From assembly GCA_018667995.1 (NCBI GenBank), contig JABIQT010000841.1, positions 1-11,462 of the forward strand: 11,462 nucleotides of DNA, written 5' to 3'. The notes under the pieces are model-generated. The model worked only from the letters and a program-made list of their open reading frames with translations. It was not told the DNA's origin and searched no databases. Below are positions 6,936 to 11,462 of the stretch, one piece after another. The first letter of the stretch is position 1. Every line of letters begins with the position of its first letter. Source of the stretch: Candidatus Latescibacterota bacterium (GTDB lineage: Bacteria > JAAXHH01 > JABIQT01). Both the position numbers and the translations under genes were made by a program.

Positions 6936-8180
6936 TTACTCCTCTTCCTTCATTTGGCCTGAAATTTGGAGAGCCCTTGCGCTAACACCGAGCACTCCGA
7001 GAAAGCCCTCAGAATCCTTGTGATCGAATTCGCCGATCCCCTCCATGGAGGCATTCGACTCGGAATATAGCGAATGCGCGACATTCAGCGCCTCTTGGAA
7101 AGCGATGTTTCCTTTGTACAGTGAGACCACGATCTCGCCGTCAGCCAGTCTGCTGAAGGTGTCAACGGACGCTCTCAGCGCCTGTGTTGCAGGATCGAAC
7201 CAGTACCCTTGATAAATCTGTTCGGCAATGGACTCCGATGCCTGATTGAATACGCGTCGTGCGCGCCTATCGAGAATCAGTTGGAGGAGAAACTCGTAAC
7301 ATCCCGCGAGCAGTGACATGCCGGGAGATTCATATACTCCGCGACTCTTGATACCGACGAATCGATTTTCAACGGCATGAATGCCGATTCCGATGCCATT
7401 TCTGCCACCGATCCTGTTTGCCGTCATGATCGCTTCCAGCGGACCGACCGCCGATCCGTTTATCTCGACAGGGATTCCTTGAGAAAATCGAACTCGGAAC
7501 GTTTCGGCTTGATCCGGCGCTTGCTGCGGGTGAACGCCCATCCCTGGTGTAATAAATCCCGATGGCGTAGAGAGGGATTCCAGATTCCCGGCTTCGTGGG
7601 TGAGCCCCAGTATATTGGCATCGGTGCTATATGGTTTCTCGTGGGATGCCTGTACGGGCAGATCGTGTTTGCCGCAGAAATCGATCATCTCTGTACGGCC
7701 CGGAAAAGCATCTAGAAATGTCTGATCACGCCACGGTGCGTAAACACTGATGTCTGGATCCAGCATGTTGGCGACTAATTGAAAACGGACCTGGTCATTG
7801 CCACGTCCTGTGGCGCCATGGGAGAAGATATCTATTCCCTCTTTCTGCATGCTGGGCAACAGCGCTTTGACGGTGATATGTCGTGCGATGCCCGTCGTGT
7901 TCCAGTATCCACCCTCGTAAGCGGCCATACATTGAATAACCTGAAGACCGGCCCGGGCCACGTCCTCCCTGGCATCAATAATATGGGCGTCTTTGGCGCC
8001 ACATTTCATCATCTTGTCGGCTATATAGTCAACGCGCTCTTCGTCAGGCTGGCCAAGGTCTGCTGTAAAACAGACCACATCCACACCGCGGTCTGCTAAC
8101 CAGCGTGTCATCGTACAGCTGTCGAGTCCCCCCGACACTGCGGCACCGACCGTCTTGCCACGTAATTGGTCTACATTCAT
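6936..8180 (-). CDS. argG: Argininosuccinate synthase
   Basis: A 414-residue member of the ATP-pyrophosphatase family that joins citrulline and aspartate to make argininosuccinate, using ATP. The P-loop is SGGLDS (16-21). LGQPDEE (42-48), YWNTTGIAR (92-100), HGATGRGNDQVRF (121-133), EKPYSTDAN (181-189) and NRIGGRNG (255-262) cover the nucleotide, citrulline and aspartate sites. Some motifs resemble the E. coli-type enzyme (LGQPDEE, YSTDxN), others the shorter common type (HGATGxGNDQVRF), so it may belong to an intermediate subgroup. Its length is nearer the shorter type. GGGAG five nt before the ATG supports the start. No argH, argF or other arginine gene is nearby, and the only partner is a VOC protein; arginine biosynthesis is the default role but not proven. 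Confidence 0.9.
   Translation of the reverse strand: MNVDQLRGKTVGAAVSGGLDSCTMTRWLADRGVDVVCFTADLGQPDEERVDYIADKMMKCGAKDAHIIDAREDVARAGLQVIQCMAAYEGGYWNTTGIARHITVKALLPSMQKEGIDIFSHGATGRGNDQVRFQLVANMLDPDISVYAPWRDQTFLDAFPGRTEMIDFCGKHDLPVQASHEKPYSTDANILGLTHEAGNLESLSTPSGFITPGMGVHPQQAPDQAETFRVRFSQGIPVEINGSAVGPLEAIMTANRIGGRNGIGIGIHAVENRFVGIKSRGVYESPGMSLLAGCYEFLLQLILDRRARRVFNQASESIAEQIYQGYWFDPATQALRASVDTFSRLADGEIVVSLYKGNIAFQEALNVAHSLYSESNASMEGIGEFDHKDSEGFLGVLGVSARALQISGQMKEEE
6939..6944 (-). promoter_or_regulatory. Ribosome binding site of the VOC gene inside the end of argG
   Basis: GAGGAG is encoded by the final Glu codons of the synthase, and lies six nt before the VOC ATG with the TAA stop in between. 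This implies translational coupling of the two proteins. Confidence 0.75.
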
Positions 8181-8301
8181 GGTTGCTCCCTACATTGGTT
8201 CGCGTTACATTCGGAATCATCTCATACGTTCAGATACGAGGATCTACTTAGGAATTCGACTGTTCGATTTCCCTGTTCAGCAGGGCGAATCCCGGGCCCT
8301 A

Positions 8302-8329
8302 ATCAAAGATTCATAAGGTCAAAAGTCAA
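8302..8329 (-). promoter_or_regulatory. Possible argG promoter
   Basis: On the minus strand TTGACT (8329-8324) is followed after 16 bp by TTTGAT (8307-8302), a strong -35 with a mediocre -10. It would give a leader of roughly 115 nt containing the AGGGC/GCCCT hairpin near its 5' end. I see no clear arginine repressor box. Confidence 0.3.
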
Positions 8330-8344
8330 GGCGTGAATTGTGCC

Positions 8345-8357
8345 GGATGGCGCATCC
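8345..8357. repeat. Short perfect inverted repeat upstream of the M42 peptidase
   Basis: GGATG and CATCC arms flank a GCG centre, 26 bp before the peptidase's Shine-Dalgarno site. It could be an operator half-site pair or a small RNA hairpin. A 5-bp arm can arise by chance, so this is a weak call. Confidence 0.3.
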
Positions 8358-8382
8358 TGTTTTCGAACCCCTATCCCGTACT

Positions 8383-8388
8383 GGAGGG
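8383..8388 (+). promoter_or_regulatory. Ribosome binding site deciding the M42 peptidase start
   Basis: GGAGGG lies five nt before the ATG at 8394. It favours this start over the GTG at 8340, which would add 18 residues unlike the family's N-terminus. Confidence 0.85.
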
Positions 8389-8393
8389 TCAGA

Positions 8394-9464
8394 ATGCCGA
8401 CACTCGAAGGTCTCCCCGAACTGCTGCAGGAACTGGTTTACGCACGAGGCCCATCCGGGCAGGAAGATGAAGTAAGAGAGATCTGTGTGCGTGAAATGAA
8501 GCCGTTGTGCGACGATGTTCGCGTGGATCCAGCGGGAAACGTGATAGGCTTGATCCGGGGAATGGAACCTGATAGTGGCCCGATTGTTCGTGCCATGGCT
8601 CATATGGATGAATTAGCGCTCATTGTAAAACGTGTCAATGCGGACGGGACATTACGTGTTAACCCCCTGGGTGGCATGTGGCCAGCAAACTATGGGCAGC
8701 TTCCCGTTGAGATTATGGGAGATGAGGCCCTGCTGCCGGGGGTAATATCCATAGGTCCGCAACATACGACAGCAGAATCCACCAAGTCTTGGGATACCAA
8801 GGTCCGTGGAGGTAACAATGCCATGGATTGGGGACATTTGTATGTGTTCACCAGAAAAACACCAGAGCAGCTTGCTGCGGCCGGAGTCCACGCCGGGACA
8901 CGCGTCGTCATAGAAAAGTCTCGGCGTTCATTTTGGGAAATCGATGATTGTCTCGGCGGTTACTTTATGGACAATCGCGCCGCCATCACGGTTCTACTTG
9001 GCAGCGCCGCGTTGATGCAGGCTGAGCGGCGGCGTCCCGCACATGATGTTTACCTGGTTATGACGGTCATTGAAGAGATCGGGGCACATGGTGCATCCTA
9101 CGCTTCGCGTACCCTCCCCGGCGATATCACCCTGGCTGTGGACTCCGGACCAGCCGCCGCAGAGTATGGTGTGTCGTTAACCGCTGAGCCCATTGTCGTA
9201 TACGGGGACGGCCAGGGAGTCTACGATAAGTCCGTCAGTGATCGTCTTCTTGCCTGTGGTCGCTCGCTTGGAATGGACCCTCAGTGTGCCTACTGGCAGA
9301 GCTATGGTTCCGATGCCTCAATAGCCAAAGCACACGGTCAAACTGCTTTGGCCGGATTACTTTGTATAGCCACGGAAAACACCCATGGTTTCGAGATTAT
9401 TCCCAAAGACGGCCTTGGAACCTGTGCGAGGTTGCTGGCGGAGTATCTGGCGGCGCCGGAGTAA
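8394..9464 (+). CDS. M42-family (FrvX/glutamyl aminopeptidase-like) metallo-aminopeptidase
   Basis: From the ATG chosen here the product is 356 residues, the usual length for the family. The two-metal site is in order: His70 and Asp72 (AHMDE), bridging Asp193 (MDNRAA), the Glu227-Glu228 pair (VIEEIGAHGA), Asp250 (AVDSGP) and His331 (ENTHGFE). GPSGQEDEVR (19-28) is the family N-terminal signature, and DWGHLYVFTRKTPEQL (145-160) opens the inserted PDZ-like/dimerisation region. Such enzymes cleave N-terminal residues from short peptides in the cytoplasm, often as large oligomers; a few relatives are annotated as endoglucanases. Motif wording is off-consensus: MDNRAA for DDRxG and NTHGFE for a more usual MHSPxE. 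This suggests a divergent subfamily. An earlier in-frame GTG (8340) is rejected because GGAGGG stands five nt before this ATG. Confidence 0.93.
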   Translation: MPTLEGLPELLQELVYARGPSGQEDEVREICVREMKPLCDDVRVDPAGNVIGLIRGMEPDSGPIVRAMAHMDELALIVKRVNADGTLRVNPLGGMWPANYGQLPVEIMGDEALLPGVISIGPQHTTAESTKSWDTKVRGGNNAMDWGHLYVFTRKTPEQLAAAGVHAGTRVVIEKSRRSFWEIDDCLGGYFMDNRAAITVLLGSAALMQAERRRPAHDVYLVMTVIEEIGAHGASYASRTLPGDITLAVDSGPAAAEYGVSLTAEPIVVYGDGQGVYDKSVSDRLLACGRSLGMDPQCAYWQSYGSDASIAKAHGQTALAGLLCIATENTHGFEIIPKDGLGTCARLLAEYLAAPE

Positions 9465-9716
9465 GATCGGGCAGTTCCTCATTCCGAGGTCGGACCAGAT
9501 AAACGCGCGCGTACGTGCATTTAGAAGCACAGTTGCGTACCAAGTGGTTGCCCGAGATACCAATTCGATAGGCGGAAATTCACGTAATGAGATCGAAGCA
9601 ATAATCAATAGTGATATCGTGGGCAAGATCGAAAGTCAGTAAAGTGTCTGAGCTTGAAATGGCAGGTATGGGATATGAGCACGGCGTTCCCTGCCCTGTA
9701 TTGGGCCTATCGATAT

Positions 9717-9742
9717 GTGCCGCCAGCCTAGCTGAGAGGCAC
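9717..9742 (+). terminator. Possible hairpin terminator after the M42 peptidase
   Basis: GTGCC pairs with GGCAC, and inside it CAGC pairs with GCTG around a CTA loop, separated by a small 2x3 internal loop. TAATATTT follows directly. The weak U-run and the distance of about 250 bp from the peptidase stop make the call tentative; a structured leader for the next gene is the alternative. Confidence 0.35.
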
Positions 9743-9852
9743 TAATATTTACGCCAAGCCCGAGAACCATATGCGGTTAGGCCTGCCGTACATCAAAACC
9801 AAAGATCACGTTGCCAGGTGGTTCAACGGGTCGATCAATCCATCCATCACAC

Positions 9853-9856
9853 GGAG
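9853..9856 (+). promoter_or_regulatory. Ribosome binding site deciding the enolase-superfamily start
   Basis: GGAG lies five nt before the ATG at 9862 and favours this start over an in-frame TTG at 9811 that would add 17 non-family residues. Confidence 0.75.
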
Positions 9857-9861
9857 ATCCC

Positions 9862-11133
9862 ATGTCCCTCAAAGTTGCATCCGTCGACCGTATAGTGGTC
9901 GATGTGCCGTACACGGCGCGGCAGCAGGTAATAGCCGAGAGAACGGTCTATAACTGGTCCATACTGGAGTTATGCAAAGTCACCACAAATACCGGAATAG
10001 TCGGCTGGGGTGAGACGGTACTGCACTATACATATGCTCGTGTAACCGATGAAGCGGTGCAGCGGGTGATTGGGCGGAGCCCGGCAGATCTGATGCAGGA
10101 TGACACTTTGGGAGCTGGGCTTCAGATGGCTCTGTACGATGTCGTCGGCAAGGCGCTCGATGTGCCTTGTTATAAATTGATGGGCGCAAAGTGTCGTGAC
10201 TGGGTTCCGATTTCGTGGTGGTCCAATGAAGGATCCCCCGAAGAGTGGGCAGGCGAAGCTCAGGATGCGGTCCGGAACGGATATACAAGCTTCAAAGTCA
10301 AACAGCGTCCCTGGTGGGACATCATGGCACAAGTTAAGGCTGTTCGGGAGGTGGTACCTGCCGGGTTCAAACTCGACCTTGATTCGAATGGTTCTCTACA
10401 GAATGCCGCCGCCGCAATGCCGGTGCTCCAGCGCCTGCAAGAGTTCGATCTAGTAGCCATGTTTGAGTCCCCGATTCCCCAGAGTGATATTATGGGAAAT
10501 CGTCAAATCAGGCAGGCGATCTGTAGACCAATCGCCATGCATTTTGGAGAACCACCATACCTGACAGCGATACGCGAGGAGGTCTGTGACGGGTTTGTTG
10601 TCGGGGGAGGCGCCTCTCAGGTGCTCCGAGAAGGTACGCTCGCGGCCGAGGCGAATATGCCCTTCTGGCTGCAAGTTGTGGGCAATGGCCTTTCGACCAC
10701 TTGGGCATCCCATTTGGGCGCCGTATTAACCCAGGCCACGTGGCCGGCGATTACATGTCTCAATCTGTACACCGACCATCTGCTGACAGAACCGATCGAC
10801 GTACTTGGAGGACATCACAAAGTGCCCCAGGGCCCGGGACTAGGTGTTGAAATGGATGAGGCTGCTATCGAGAAACACCGGGTTCCGTTCGAGTTGATTG
10901 AGGCCTGCGAGGAACGCGGGGAACCATATAATAAGAGCCGATCGCGGATAATTCGTACCATAAAATACCCCGACACAAGCTGCGTGATAACGAGGAATGT
11001 GAACCCACGCATGGGGCTAATCCCCTATACGCCGGGTGTGCGCGCGGAAGCATGGACAGACGATGGCACCGGTGATTTTGAGGCAATGTGGCAGCGTACG
11101 GAAGATGGTCCGATCAGGGATAGATGGGTCTAG
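9862..11133 (+). CDS. Enolase-superfamily protein (mandelate racemase/muconate lactonizing enzyme-like) with C-terminal extension
   Basis: The product is 423 residues from this ATG. The N-terminal capping domain (LCKVTTNTGIVGWGET, 37-52) and the GLQMALYDVVGKALDVPCYKLMG segment (86-108) are family hallmarks. In the barrel, Lys145-Val-Lys147 is the KxK motif, and Asp174 (DSN), Glu202 (FESP) and Glu230 (HFGEP) are the expected Mg2+ ligands. Such enzymes abstract a proton alpha to a carboxylate, leading to racemisation, dehydration or cycloisomerisation, often of sugar acids. The second catalytic base is unclear: after VGGGAS (247-252) the sequence reads FWLQVVGNG (268-276), with neither the HisAsp dyad motif nor the muconate-type Lys. 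The normal end TEPIDVLGG...GPGLGVEMDEAAI is followed by about 85 more residues not belonging to the fold. The gene stands alone on its strand; a sugar-acid substrate is only a guess. Confidence 0.9.
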   Translation: MSLKVASVDRIVVDVPYTARQQVIAERTVYNWSILELCKVTTNTGIVGWGETVLHYTYARVTDEAVQRVIGRSPADLMQDDTLGAGLQMALYDVVGKALDVPCYKLMGAKCRDWVPISWWSNEGSPEEWAGEAQDAVRNGYTSFKVKQRPWWDIMAQVKAVREVVPAGFKLDLDSNGSLQNAAAAMPVLQRLQEFDLVAMFESPIPQSDIMGNRQIRQAICRPIAMHFGEPPYLTAIREEVCDGFVVGGGASQVLREGTLAAEANMPFWLQVVGNGLSTTWASHLGAVLTQATWPAITCLNLYTDHLLTEPIDVLGGHHKVPQGPGLGVEMDEAAIEKHRVPFELIEACEERGEPYNKSRSRIIRTIKYPDTSCVITRNVNPRMGLIPYTPGVRAEAWTDDGTGDFEAMWQRTEDGPIRDRWV

Positions 11134-11177
11134 TCGCTGGTAATGGTGGCCCCAGAAGCAGGTTTCTCTGTTCTATA

Positions 11178-11462
11178 TTAGACGGTGCCTTCCGACGCCA
11201 TGAGATACATAGCCTGCCATTCGCCATCGCGCGTGGCCCACAGGCGCATGGCTGCTTCAGCAGCTGATCGCTCGTCTTCTGTTACGTAGCCATCGGCGGT
11301 CATTTGAAAGCCTCGCGTCGCAGCAACATCTGCCCAGAGCGTGGCACGTTGTGTGAAATCCGTATCGCTTCTTCGGACAATCTCATGTTGGGGCGAGGTG
11401 GTTACATTGGTCAAACCGACCTGCCTGAGCATGGCCGGCATGCGATCCGCGATATCGTTTTC
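11178..11462 (-). CDS. C-terminal part of a probable SAM-dependent methyltransferase, 5' end outside window
   Basis: The frame is open from the right edge to the stop at 11178, giving 94 visible residues beginning ENDIADRMPAM. An AMLRQVGLTNV segment followed by PQHEIVRR and DFTQRATLWADVA resembles the last strand, helix and C-terminal helices of class I methyltransferases, where a helix ending in AGL/VGL plus a V-x-V strand is standard. The C-terminal WATRDGEWQAMYLMASEGTV also fits that group. No SAM-binding motif is visible because the N-terminal half is missing, so the assignment rests on the tail alone. The Met codon at 11441 is internal and not the true start. The gene converges on the enolase-superfamily gene with 44 bp between stops, and I see no hairpin in that gap. 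Confidence 0.6.
   Translation of the reverse strand, partial: ENDIADRMPAMLRQVGLTNVTTSPQHEIVRRSDTDFTQRATLWADVAATRGFQMTADGYVTEDERSAAEAAMRLWATRDGEWQAMYLMASEGTV

Larger units (their letters stand above)
8181..8393. other. Divergent intergenic region between argG and the M42 peptidase
   Basis: This 213-bp region separates genes transcribed outward in both directions and must hold at least one promoter. Visible elements are a possible minus-strand promoter, an imperfect hairpin (AGGGC and GCCCT arms around 8283-8300), and a perfect short inverted repeat at 8345-8357. No small gene, tRNA or riboswitch is recognised. Confidence 0.6.
9465..9861. other. Long intergenic region between M42 peptidase and enolase-superfamily gene
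   Basis: This 397-bp stretch has no convincing gene. One plus-strand frame stays open to a TAA at 9640-9642, about 60 codons beyond the peptidase stop. Its only starts lie inside the peptidase gene and I recognise no family in it. The second half holds a bipartite hairpin (9717-9742) and then a short AT-rich run. No clear promoter for the enolase gene could be picked out. Confidence 0.5.

Noticed and set aside
6363-6962. A 199-codon open frame on the plus strand spanning the peptidase-VOC gap
   Set aside because: It runs antisense across the peptidase signal peptide, the promoter-like site and the whole VOC gene, and matches no family.
8283-8300. GC-rich AGGGC/GCCCT hairpin as a terminator
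   Set aside because: It sits between two divergent genes, so no transcript ends there, and no T-run follows on either strand.
8340-8393. Upstream GTG start for the M42 peptidase
   Set aside because: The ATG at 8394 has an ideal GGAGGG site and gives the family's normal N-terminus.
9385-9642. An 85-codon plus-strand frame overlapping the end of the M42 gene
   Set aside because: Its only start lies inside the peptidase gene in another frame without a ribosome binding site, and the product resembles nothing I know. The open part is noted under the intergenic region.
9811-9861. Upstream TTG start for the enolase-superfamily gene
   Set aside because: The ATG at 9862 has GGAG five nt upstream, and the extra residues do not fit the family.

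Overview
The window looks like a chromosomal segment of a Gram-negative-type heterotrophic bacterium of middling GC content. Genes are tightly packed, several start/stop pairs overlap, Shine-Dalgarno sites are clear, and one predicted secreted enzyme has a Sec signal peptide. I cannot name the lineage: no rRNA, tRNA or lineage marker is present. The mix of M14 peptidase, Gfo/Idh oxidoreductase, enolase-superfamily and CoA-transferase genes fits metabolically broad environmental bacteria. I see no mobile element, CRISPR array, phage gene or RNA gene.

Minus-strand block 1 (about 6494 down to 1, leaving the window on the left). A promoter-like TTGCGG-N17-TATAAT precedes a secreted M14 zinc carboxypeptidase. 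After 84 bp comes a compact operon: Gfo/Idh/MocA oxidoreductase, nucleoside hydrolase, SDR oxidoreductase, a 231-residue fragment of an AMP-forming acyl-CoA synthetase, and a family III CoA-transferase/racemase cut by the window edge. The oxidoreductase-hydrolase gap is 6 nt and the next two junctions overlap by 4 nt, so these genes are probably made together. A reasonable inference is intake and oxidation of a ribosyl or other glycosyl compound, with a CoA-linked acid step at the end. The substrate cannot be read from sequence.

Minus-strand block 2 (8180 to 6510) is a two-gene unit, an argininosuccinate synthase followed by a VOC (glyoxalase-fold) protein. The VOC ribosome binding site lies inside the last codons of the synthase. 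No other arginine gene is present.

The strands diverge at 8181-8393. On the plus strand follow an M42-type metallo-aminopeptidase (8394-9464), a 397-bp region without a convincing gene but with a bipartite hairpin, and an enolase-superfamily protein with a long C-terminal extension (9862-11133). A convergent minus-strand gene, probably the C-terminal end of a SAM-dependent methyltransferase, runs off the right edge.

The most unusual item is the truncated acyl-CoA synthetase. It keeps the N-terminal part of the adenylating domain, has lost a recognisable P-loop and everything after it, yet is an intact frame overlapping its upstream neighbour. Next in interest are the five-gene nucleoside hydrolase operon, the synthase-VOC pair, and the enolase homologue with no obvious C-terminal catalytic base.
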